Shown here: in pieces, positions 15,466-22,059 of the stretch
Layout of the letters: every line of letters begins with the position of its first letter
Position numbering within the stretch: position 1 is the stretch's first letter
Made by a program: the position numbers and the translations under genes
From: Candidatus Zhuqueibacterota bacterium 4484_87
GTDB taxonomy: Bacteria > Zhuqueibacterota > Zhuqueibacteria > Thermofontimicrobiales > Thermofontimicrobiaceae
DNA length: 23,623 nucleotides
Direction: 5' to 3'
NCBI GenBank assembly: GCA_002085355.1
Contig: NATN01000003.1
Location: 1 to 23,623 of the forward strand
The notes under the pieces: generated by a model
What the model was told of the DNA's origin: nothing
What the model saw: only the letters and a program-made list of their open reading frames with translations
Database searches by the model: none

Positions 15466-16506
15466 ATGAGTAAGATAAATATCACAGGGATGACTCTTGA
15501 GGAAATGGAAGAATTCATGGCTTCCATTGGTCAGCCTACATTTCGAGCAAAGCAACTTTTTAACTGGCTTTACAAACGCCGTATTTCCGATATCGATGAA
15601 ATTACGGTTTTTTCCAAAAAATTCCGTAGTGAGCTGAAAGAGAAAACCGAAATGGGGCATCTGGAAATTGTTGATCGTCAAATTTCGGCTGATGGGGAGA
15701 CGAATAAATTTCTGTTTCGACTGCGCGACGGTCATTTCATTGAAAGCGTTTTCATGGTTGACGGAAAACGCAGGACAGTCTGCTTGTCCTCACAGGTTGG
15801 TTGCGCTTTGGGATGTTCATTTTGCGCCACAGGTCGCATGGGATTTAAGAGGAATCTTTCTGTCGGGGAAATTGTTGCCCAACTGCTCGCTGTGCTCAAA
15901 GCCATGGGGACGGATGCCACAAATTTAGTGTTTATGGGCATGGGCGAACCATTTTTGAATTACGAGAATGTGATTAATGCGGCGACGCTTATAGGGCATA
16001 GCGATGGGATTGCCGTAGGAAGACGGAAAATTACTATTTCCACTGCGGGGTTAGTTCCGCAAATAAAGCGTTTTGCTGATGAAAACCAAGGTTACAAATT
16101 GGCGATTTCTTTAAATGCAGCAGATGATGCCACCCGGTCGGAATTGATGCCGATAAATAAAAAATATCCTTTGCGCCAGTTAATCGATGCGGCGAAATAC
16201 TATTCCGAAAGATCGCGGCATTTGTTTACGTTTGAATATCTTTTAATCGCTGGAGTGAATGATCGAAAAAAGGATGTCGAGAATCTGAAAAAATTGCTGC
16301 GTGGTGTGCGCTGTAAGGTGAATATCATTCCTTATAATCCTACCGATGACCGCTGGGAAGCACCGACAGAGGAAACGATCGAATACTTTTTGCGCGAATT
16401 GTTGAAGTTACACATCATCGTCTCAGTGCGCCGTAGCAAAGGAGCGGATATCGATGCAGCTTGCGGCCAATTGTATCACTTTTATCAGGACGAAAAACAA
16501 AGTTGA
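15466..16506 (+). CDS. rlmN: Dual-specificity RNA methyltransferase RlmN (23S rRNA A2503 / tRNA A37 C2-methylation)
   Basis: A radical-SAM enzyme that methylates C2 of A2503 in 23S rRNA and, in many bacteria, A37 of some tRNAs. The 346-residue protein has an N-terminal HhH-like region (PTFRAKQLFNWLYKRRI), then the Fe-S motif C113-x3-C117-x2-C120 in VGCALGCSFCATGRMGF. GMGEPFLNY and ITISTAGLVPQI are SAM-binding; the second methyl-carrier cysteine is Cys333 in GADIDAACGQL. All essential residues are present. I chose the ATG at 15466; the in-frame TTG at 15432 lacks support, although AGGGGA at 15441 lies rather far (20 bases) from the ATG. The stop is followed after 11 bases by the transporter start. 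Confidence 0.95.
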   Translation: MSKINITGMTLEEMEEFMASIGQPTFRAKQLFNWLYKRRISDIDEITVFSKKFRSELKEKTEMGHLEIVDRQISADGETNKFLFRLRDGHFIESVFMVDGKRRTVCLSSQVGCALGCSFCATGRMGFKRNLSVGEIVAQLLAVLKAMGTDATNLVFMGMGEPFLNYENVINAATLIGHSDGIAVGRRKITISTAGLVPQIKRFADENQGYKLAISLNAADDATRSELMPINKKYPLRQLIDAAKYYSERSRHLFTFEYLLIAGVNDRKKDVENLKKLLRGVRCKVNIIPYNPTDDRWEAPTEETIEYFLRELLKLHIIVSVRRSKGADIDAACGQLYHFYQDEKQS

Positions 16507-16517
16507 AAAAAGGAATC

Positions 16518-17384
16518 GTGAAAAAAATTGATAATCAAAAACAATTAGGATATTTTGAGGGATGGTTATCTGCCGGGATTAACACAGCGCTTTTTATTGT
16601 CAAATTATGGGCAGGAATGTTGACCGGATCCGTGGCGATGATCGCAGATGCCTGGCACACGCTTTCCGATACGCTGACTTCTGGTGTGGTCATTTTAGGA
16701 ACGTGGATTTCCGGTAAGCCGGCTGATGAAGGCCATCCTTTCGGCCACGGCAGAGCGGAATCCATCGCTGCAATCGTGATCAGCACATTGCTGGCGATTG
16801 TGGGCGTAAAATTTTTCGTGGATTCAATTGAGCAATTGATTGCAAAAAATATCGTCACTTTTGGTATGACCGGCGTCATCGTTTTTTTGATATCAGCTTT
16901 GGTTAAAGAGGCGCTGGCGCAATTTGCCATTCGGTACGGGAAAAAGTTACAGGCTCAGTCTGTCATAGCCGATGGCTGGCATCACCGCAGTGATGCTGTG
17001 GCGTCATTTTTGATTGTCATTGGCGCTTTTCTGGGTAAATGGTTATGGTGGATCGATTCCGTGATGGGGATCGCGGTGTCAATTTTAATTTTAATGGCGG
17101 CTTATGATATTTTTCGATCAACTTCGGATTTGTTGATTGGCAGGCAGTTGGATCACTCCCTTGAGGAAGAAGTCAGGCAAATTATCGTACAAAAATTACC
17201 CGGCATCCTTAATGCGCATCATTTCCATTTGCACGAATATGGCAGTCACAAAGAGCTCACATTTCACGTTTCCATCGACGGCAAATCTTCCCTTGAGGAC
17301 GCCCACCGTTTGGTTGATGAACTGGAAAAGTTGGTGAATCAAAAATTGGGAGTGGAAGTTACCATCCACATTGATCCCGTTTAA
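16518..17384 (+). CDS. Cation diffusion facilitator (CDF) family metal transporter
   Basis: Exports divalent metal, typically in exchange for protons, across the inner membrane. The 288-residue protein has six predicted helices: N-terminal GYFEGWLSAGINTALFIVKL onwards, and a last pair around DSVMGIAVSILILMAAYDIF. A cytoplasmic metal-sensing domain follows from about 210 (HHFHLHEYGSHKELTFHVSI). The transport site is HxxxD in helix 2 (His47, Asp51 in ADAWHTLSD) and HxxxD in helix 5 (His155, Asp159 in ADGWHHRSD); such a His-Asp/His-Asp tetrad is usual for zinc exporters and differs from the all-Asp site of manganese exporters. GTG 16518 is chosen because AAAAGGAA precedes it. TTG 16503 overlaps the rlmN stop codon and is an alternative that adds five residues. 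It is co-transcribed with rlmN by position. Confidence 0.93.
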   Translation: MKKIDNQKQLGYFEGWLSAGINTALFIVKLWAGMLTGSVAMIADAWHTLSDTLTSGVVILGTWISGKPADEGHPFGHGRAESIAAIVISTLLAIVGVKFFVDSIEQLIAKNIVTFGMTGVIVFLISALVKEALAQFAIRYGKKLQAQSVIADGWHHRSDAVASFLIVIGAFLGKWLWWIDSVMGIAVSILILMAAYDIFRSTSDLLIGRQLDHSLEEEVRQIIVQKLPGILNAHHFHLHEYGSHKELTFHVSIDGKSSLEDAHRLVDELEKLVNQKLGVEVTIHIDPV

Positions 17385-17494
17385 TGAATGTTGTTGACGG
17401 ATACAAAAGAGAACCTCTAAGCATTTTTTCAATCTTGAAACACAAACCTATCGCGAGAAACTCTAAATTGAGCTAATCTGCTAAAAATCAATGT

Positions 17495-17510
17495 CTATCG
17501 CGCGCGATAG
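17495..17510. repeat. Perfect 16-bp palindrome CTATCGCGCGCGATAG
   Basis: Located between the convergent CDF and coiled-coil/TrkA-C genes, 17 bases beyond the stop of the latter. A half-like copy, CTATCGCGAG, lies near 17447. It can fold as a 6-bp stem with a CGCG loop followed by TTTT, so a weak bidirectional terminator or a dimer-binding site are both possible. Confidence 0.55.
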
Positions 17511-17527
17511 TTTTCACTAACAGAAAA

Positions 17528-18178
17528 TCATTTTCCGGCAAATTGCGCTACGGTTTTTTCGACATCTTCAATCTTGCCTATGATCGTTACCTGATCACCT
17601 GCTTCTAATTTTGTATTCCCATCAGGGATGGTAACCTTAGTTCCTTTTTTTATTGCAGTAATCAGAACATCTTTAGGCAATGTGATTTCTTTCAGCGTTT
17701 TATTAGTGATTGCAGATTTTTCAGGAACCACAAACAGGTCAATCGTTCCGCCAGAGCTTTCCAGGTCCTGGCTCAGTTTTTCGACTACGTAGGAATCTGA
17801 CATATCTTTGCGTAAGTTGTCGTATTCAAATTGCGTTGCTTCCAGCCTTTTTCCCAGTTCAACAATGGTGTTGATTTGATCGGCAAGGGCGGATTTCGTC
17901 AGTTTGGCTCCTTTTTTTTGAGCAATGTCAAAAGCCTGTTTTCCCAGCACCATTTTTTCATGCTGAATCTGCTTCTGAATTTTTGCGATTTCCATTTTTA
18001 GTTTAACAATATGAGTCGCCTCAGTAGTTTTGCCTTCGATTTGGGAATATAATTTTTGCATCGTTTCCAGACCCTGGCTGCTGACTTTTTTTGTTTTTTC
18101 GATCAGGTCGCCAGAGATATGGGAAATATCCTGGGAGCTTTTTCGGAAATTTTGTCTGAGCTTGTCGAAGAATTTCAT
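17528..18178 (-). CDS. Coiled-coil protein with a C-terminal TrkA-C (RCK_C) domain
   Basis: A 216-residue cytoplasmic protein with no signal or membrane segment. Residues about 1-140 are highly charged and helical, with heptad-like spacing (VKLKMEIAKIQKQIQHEKMVLGKQAFDIAQKK), predicting a coiled coil. Residues 146-214 fit the TrkA-C/RCK_C fold: IDLFVVPEKSAITNKTLKEI, LPKDVLITAIKKG, KVTIPDGNTKLEAGDQVTIIG. That domain binds small ligands such as di-adenylate or metal ions in potassium channels and transporters. Here there is no RCK_N (Rossmann) domain and no transporter, so it may be a free-standing ligand sensor or an adaptor. GAGGAGA lies 8 bases before the ATG. The gene follows the deacetylase gene by 74 bases and is probably in its operon. 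I do not recognise the full architecture. Confidence 0.85.
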   Translation of the reverse strand: MKFFDKLRQNFRKSSQDISHISGDLIEKTKKVSSQGLETMQKLYSQIEGKTTEATHIVKLKMEIAKIQKQIQHEKMVLGKQAFDIAQKKGAKLTKSALADQINTIVELGKRLEATQFEYDNLRKDMSDSYVVEKLSQDLESSGGTIDLFVVPEKSAITNKTLKEITLPKDVLITAIKKGTKVTIPDGNTKLEAGDQVTIIGKIEDVEKTVAQFAGK

Positions 18179-18252
18179 GGTTTTTGTCTCCTCATTTTGT
18201 GTAGATTAATTCAAAAATCAGGATATCGAAATTCGGTGGAAGTCCCCTCTTT

Positions 18253-19641
18253 TCAATTGGTCAGAAGTTCGGAAACGGTGACAAACTGATAACCACGATT
18301 TTTCATTTCCCTGATTATTGTGGGCAATTTTTCGTGAGGATAATCTCCGTTACGCAGTGTGCCGAGATGCATTAAAATGATGCACCCGTTCGCGCCGTAA
18401 GGGGATTTTTCTCCGAATGAAAGAATTTTATCGACGACTTCATTTGCGGAGTGGTAAATTGTCGCGGTTGTGTCTGCCACCCAATCGAGCGTGTCCATGT
18501 TGTTCTGCCAGTCCCTGCCTACTGTCCAGCCGATCTGGCGGAATCCGACTTCGGCTGCCCAGCGACGGATTTCGGCGTTGTGTTCCCCATACGGTGCGCG
18601 CCAGAAAGGTTTCATCCGTTGCCCGGTGATTCGGCGGAAAAGCGCCGCCGTTTTGAGCAGTTCCTGTTGTATCAATTCTCTGGTAATTCCGCTGCGCGTG
18701 TTGTGTTTTCTGTTTTGCTCAAAAGTTGTCAGGTGCGGATGAGTCCAAGTGTGGTTTCCAATGTCATGTCCTTCTTTAATCATGCGCAGAACGTGTTGGC
18801 TGTAGCGGCGAATATATCTGCCTGTTAAAAACATAGTAGCATGAATGTGCTCTTCTTTCAGCATGTCCAGAATCTCATCCGTGATATTATCCAGATAGTC
18901 GCCGTCGAAGGTGAGGGCTATTTTCTTTTCGTTCAAAGAACCGCGCGTGAAATCTCTTGCCAAAAAAGTTGGCGTGGGCGGCGCATATTTAAAATTCACT
19001 TCTTCCAATAAAACACTTGACCCGTCCTCGCTCAAAGCCCGCACAGTGAATCGATTTTGTCCGGGTTTCACTTCGATATTTTCAAATTTAAACTTGTTCG
19101 CTTTGACCAATTTTGCTGCCAATAAATTTCCGTCAACAGAAAGCGTCACTACGCGGTTGCTTTCAGTTTCGCCTTCGATGGTAATTTTGTTGCGCACAAC
19201 CATGGAGGGCATTGTCGGCGTTGTCACTTTCAATGTGTCCAGATGCTGGGCGATCTGCTGAATGTCGCTGAGCGAATCAGAGGCAGAAATCTTGTGTTGT
19301 AAATTTGCCATTTGCTTTTGTAGCTGACTTACCTTGTCGTTGTTTTTGATGTTAAACCAGATGCTACCAATTAAGCCAAATAAAAGAATAAGGACGAATA
19401 CCAAATTGGCTGGTCTGGCGCGGAGAGTTTTGTAGTTTGTAACGATGTACTGCAAAAGTTTTTTTATGCGGTTAATGACAAAAAATATACTGCGGCTGGA
19501 AATATCTTTGAAGAAACAAGATCGGCTGCAATAGATGTGATGGGCGATGTTAAGCTGGCAATCGGCGCAAATGGGCGCTTTGCAATAGTAACATTTGCGT
19601 TTGGCTTCTTTATCCGGATGATTTTTGCAGTATTCTGTCAT
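18253..19641 (-). CDS. Membrane-anchored polysaccharide deacetylase (NodB-like) with N-terminal B-box-like zinc finger
   Basis: A 462-residue protein. Residues 1-42 form a B-box-like zinc-binding finger (Cys5, His8, Cys17, Cys20, Cys25, Cys28, His34/His35, then Cys38 and Cys42), cytoplasmic by topology. One membrane helix lies at about 78-96, followed by a coiled-coil stalk (about 102-135). An Ig-like domain spans about 150-218 and the NodB-homology domain about 238-458. NodB motifs: TFDGDYLD (Asp246; the usual second Asp is Gly247), NHTWTH (His297, His301), RAPYG (Arg348) and LMHLG (His425). It would de-N-acetylate an envelope glycan, possibly peptidoglycan or an exopolysaccharide; the altered motif 1 makes activity uncertain. 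No clear ribosome-binding site precedes the ATG. The coiled-coil/TrkA-C gene follows. Confidence 0.9.
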   Translation of the reverse strand: MTEYCKNHPDKEAKRKCYYCKAPICADCQLNIAHHIYCSRSCFFKDISSRSIFFVINRIKKLLQYIVTNYKTLRARPANLVFVLILLFGLIGSIWFNIKNNDKVSQLQKQMANLQHKISASDSLSDIQQIAQHLDTLKVTTPTMPSMVVRNKITIEGETESNRVVTLSVDGNLLAAKLVKANKFKFENIEVKPGQNRFTVRALSEDGSSVLLEEVNFKYAPPTPTFLARDFTRGSLNEKKIALTFDGDYLDNITDEILDMLKEEHIHATMFLTGRYIRRYSQHVLRMIKEGHDIGNHTWTHPHLTTFEQNRKHNTRSGITRELIQQELLKTAALFRRITGQRMKPFWRAPYGEHNAEIRRWAAEVGFRQIGWTVGRDWQNNMDTLDWVADTTATIYHSANEVVDKILSFGEKSPYGANGCIILMHLGTLRNGDYPHEKLPTIIREMKNRGYQFVTVSELLTN

Positions 19642-19867
19642 TGGATAATAATTTAGTGTTCAGAAAATAAAATAATGATTAAAAATGAAATTAAATTTTG
19701 ATTTAGTCCTTAAATAAGTTTAACTGAATTTTTCCAAAAAAGCAAGCAAAAAATGCAATTTTCAAAAATCGTTGATTTGATTTTGCCACAATTGAGCAAA
19801 GTAATCACATGATTTCTTCTCAAATATTTCGGAAAACTGCAAAAAATGATTATCAAAAAAAAATTAA
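19642..19867. other. AT-rich divergent intergenic region
   Basis: This lies between the deacetylase gene and the alkyltransferase-like gene. It is AT-rich with several A runs. I see no gene and no convincing minus-strand promoter. Confidence 0.45.
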
Positions 19868-19896
19868 TTGAATATGTCAATTTTTTTGTCTATCTT
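19868..19896 (+). promoter_or_regulatory. Probable promoter of the alkyltransferase-like gene
   Basis: -35 TTGAAT (19868-19873), 17-base spacer, -10 TATCTT (19891-19896). The start would be near 19903, giving a leader of about 118 bases. Confidence 0.45.
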
Positions 19897-20020
19897 TTAG
19901 GTCTTCGGAAAGAGGATGGAGAGACCACCGGATTTTGTGCTTCTGTGTGGACATTTATTGTCGTAGAGTCAATTTAATAAAGGTTTCATTTTTCGATGTG
20001 AATAAGAGGGAGAAATAAAA

Positions 20021-20491
20021 ATGGCTAAAACGAAAACATGGAAAGAAAAATTACACGATAGCAAAGATTTGCCCAAGGTAGAGCAAATCACTGAGAAGCA
20101 GTCGCGAATTTGGGGCGTGGGCACCGTAGTGATTCCCGCACCTCTTGAGGTTGATGAAATTATGCGTCAGGTTCCTGAAGGAAAGCTGATCACGATAAAC
20201 ATCATTCGTGAGAAATTGGCAATTAAGCATGATGCATCAACCGGCTGTCCGATTACAACAGGGATTTTTGCTTGGATTGCCGCTCATGCTGCTGATGAAG
20301 ATGCCCGCGCCGGAGTGAAAGATATTACTCCTTACTGGCGCACACTAAAAGCCGGTGGCGAACTCAATGAAAAATATCCCGGCGGGATTGAGAATCAGAA
20401 AATGATGCTGGAGGCTGAAGGGCACAAGGTCGTTCAGAAAGGGAAAAAATTTGTTGTGGAGAATTATCAGGACAAATTGGTCGAAGTTTGA
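20021..20491 (+). CDS. Alkyltransferase-like (MGMT-fold) protein lacking the acceptor cysteine
   Basis: A 156-residue cytoplasmic protein. The second half matches the DNA-binding/active-site domain of O6-alkylguanine-DNA alkyltransferases in order: VPEGKLITINIIREKL (VPxGxVxTY equivalent), then PYWRTLKAGGEL where PCHRVV is expected, and YPGGIENQKMMLEAEGHKV where the GGxxxKxxLLxxEG motif is expected. At the acceptor position Cys is replaced by Tyr105 and the next His by Trp106, so it cannot repair by alkyl transfer. Alkyltransferase-like proteins with other residues here bind O6-alkylguanine and flag it for nucleotide excision repair; this protein may do likewise, but the PYWR form differs from the usual PWHR. 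The only Cys is Cys76. AGAGGGAGA lies 8 bases before the ATG. Confidence 0.8.
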   Translation: MAKTKTWKEKLHDSKDLPKVEQITEKQSRIWGVGTVVIPAPLEVDEIMRQVPEGKLITINIIREKLAIKHDASTGCPITTGIFAWIAAHAADEDARAGVKDITPYWRTLKAGGELNEKYPGGIENQKMMLEAEGHKVVQKGKKFVVENYQDKLVEV

Positions 20492-20515
20492 TTGTTGGGA
20501 AAAATTTAGCAATTA

Positions 20516-20831
20516 GCCACGGAGACGCAGAGGGCACAGAGGGTAAAGTTTATAGTTTAAAGTTCATTGTTCAAAGTTCAGAGTTTCAAGTTTTTACTTG
20601 ATTAGGTTGAACGGATTTAATATGCAAGGATTTTCTAATTTTCAAATTAATCAATTAATAAAGCATGGTTGCAAGTGTAAGTTCCAGATTCTAATTTATT
20701 TTTAGGAAGATACAAGGATCCACATAACCAAAATAAAGTAACTAAATTAATCCTCAAAAACTCGGAACCCGAAACTCATAACTCAAAACCCGAAACTCAA
20801 AAAAACTCTGTGATCTCCACAACTCTGTGGC
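20516..20831. repeat. Non-coding element with imperfect terminal inverted repeats (CACAGAG type)
   Basis: The left end (20516-20541) starts GCCACGGAGACGCAGAG and ends GGCACAGAG. The right end (20806-20831) reads CTCTGTGATCTCCACAACTC and ends TGTGGC. The two ends are inverted copies with 19 of 26 positions matching by hand. Just inside the left end are short tandem units (AAAGTTCA twice, then GAGTTTCAAG). Inside the right end are units such as CCCGAAACTC (twice), which are similar when read on the other strand. No reading frame is present. It fills the gap between the alkyltransferase-like and ROK genes. Confidence 0.6.
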
Positions 20832-20871
20832 ATATCTTATCTGAAAAATTTGACGACTGAGGAGAAGACTA

Positions 20872-21726
20872 ATGAGAATTTACATCGGACTGGATATTGG
20901 CGGCACAAAGTTCATGGTCGGAGCCGGAGATGAAAACGGAAATCTTCTCCATAGCATTATTTATGAAACACCGCGAAACCTCGAGCAGGGAATTGAATTG
21001 CTCAAAAAAATGACGCGCGAAGTCGCCGGAAATGACAAAATTGTGGGAATGGGAGCTGCCGTCGGCGGACCTCTGGATTGGAAAAAAGGCATCGTTTCTC
21101 CGCTGCATCAACCTGAATGGAAGAATGTGCCATTGAAAGAAATTATGGAAAAGGAATTCGATTGCCCGTTTTTTGTGGATGTGGACACAAATGTTGCCGC
21201 ATGGGCTGAATATAAACTTGCCCAACCAAGGCCTGAAAAACTGCTTTACATGACAATCAGCACAGGAATCGGAGGAGGCTTTATTGCTGATGGGAAAATT
21301 TATCGCGGAAAAAACGGCGCACATCCAGAGATAGGGCATCAGTCGATTCCGTTTCGATGCAGTCATCCGGAAAGAGTTCAATGCGAATGCGGAGTGTCCG
21401 ATTGTCTGGAAGCATTGGTTTCCGGTAATGGGATTCGACGAATTTATGGCAAAAGCCCCGAAAATTTGACAGACAATGAGTGGGAGGAAGTGGCGTACAA
21501 TTTAGGTCAAGGGCTGCGAAACTTAGCTGCGATCTATTTGCCGGATGTGATTGTTTTGGGAGGAGGCATTGCTACGGGTGCACAAGAAAAATATTTTCAT
21601 CAGGCAAAAAAAGTAATGGCTGAACATTTGAAGATGACTCCGGCACCGGATGTAAGAATCAGCAAATTGGGCTATGATACGGCGTTGATGGGAGCGATTT
21701 ACATTGCACAAGACGGATTAAAGTAG
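20872..21726 (+). CDS. ROK family sugar kinase (glucokinase-like)
   Basis: Phosphorylates a hexose or N-acetyl-hexosamine with ATP in the cytoplasm. The 284-residue protein has the phosphate-1 loop GLDIGGTKF (6-14). The catalytic Asp105 is in VDTNVAAWAEY and the phosphate-2 loop is STGIGGGFI. The ROK zinc motif is made of His156 (PEIGHQ) and Cys171, Cys173 and Cys178 (CECGVSDCLEALVSG). GGGIATG lies near the C terminus. All functional residues are present and length is close to the family norm (about 290-320). The zinc motif excludes transcriptional ROK repressors that also carry an N-terminal helix-turn-helix, which is absent. Substrate cannot be read from sequence alone. GAGGAGA precedes the ATG by 6 bases. 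It stands alone after a repeat element. Confidence 0.93.
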   Translation: MRIYIGLDIGGTKFMVGAGDENGNLLHSIIYETPRNLEQGIELLKKMTREVAGNDKIVGMGAAVGGPLDWKKGIVSPLHQPEWKNVPLKEIMEKEFDCPFFVDVDTNVAAWAEYKLAQPRPEKLLYMTISTGIGGGFIADGKIYRGKNGAHPEIGHQSIPFRCSHPERVQCECGVSDCLEALVSGNGIRRIYGKSPENLTDNEWEEVAYNLGQGLRNLAAIYLPDVIVLGGGIATGAQEKYFHQAKKVMAEHLKMTPAPDVRISKLGYDTALMGAIYIAQDGLK

Positions 21727-21757
21727 GTACTAAATAATTTCCGGTACCTTATTTTTT
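21725..21757 (+). terminator. Possible terminator of the ROK gene
   Basis: AGGTAC (21725-21730, overlapping the stop codon) pairs with GTACCT (21744-21749) across a 13-base loop and is followed by TATTTTTT. The stem is short, so the call is weak. Confidence 0.4.
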
Positions 21758-22059
21758 AAATATATCCACTCATTCACCTACTAGTGACGATCTTCATTCT
21801 TTTGTGGGATTTCCGCACTAATCCGCAAATAATTTTAAAAAGTCCTTGATTTTTCCAGAGAATTAGAGTAAATTTATTTTAGACTAATCTACAAAAGCCC
21901 GGTCGAAATTTCAACGATTTTGATCCGATTGACAAAATATTTAACCCCATTCCGAAATCTTATTATTTGTAAATAGATACCATCATTTTGCAGACACAGC
22001 CGCGATTTTCTTTCAAGTATGGTTTTTCAAAAGGTTAAAATATCAGGAGGGTAAGGCAA
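21758..22059. other. Intergenic region with a repeat relic and a weak promoter
   Basis: At 21810-21828 the text TTTCCGCACTAATCCGCAA resembles the repeat motif at 1326-1344 (13 of 19 positions). TTGATT (21846-21851), a 17-base spacer and TAAATT (21869-21874) form a possible promoter for the secreted-protein gene. A TTGACA at 21929 has no matching -10 box. No gene is seen. Confidence 0.35.

Noticed and set aside
20541..20805. CRISPR array in the short tandem units of the intergenic element
   Set aside because: Units are only 8-12 bases, unevenly spaced and not identical, and no cas gene is nearby.
20869..21381. Minus-strand frame of 170 codons opposite the ROK kinase
   Set aside because: It is the mirror of a well-conserved kinase gene; the translation shows no motif and composition is untypical.
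21929..21966. TTGACA with TATTAT as a promoter for the last gene
   Set aside because: The spacer would be 26 bases, far outside the working range.
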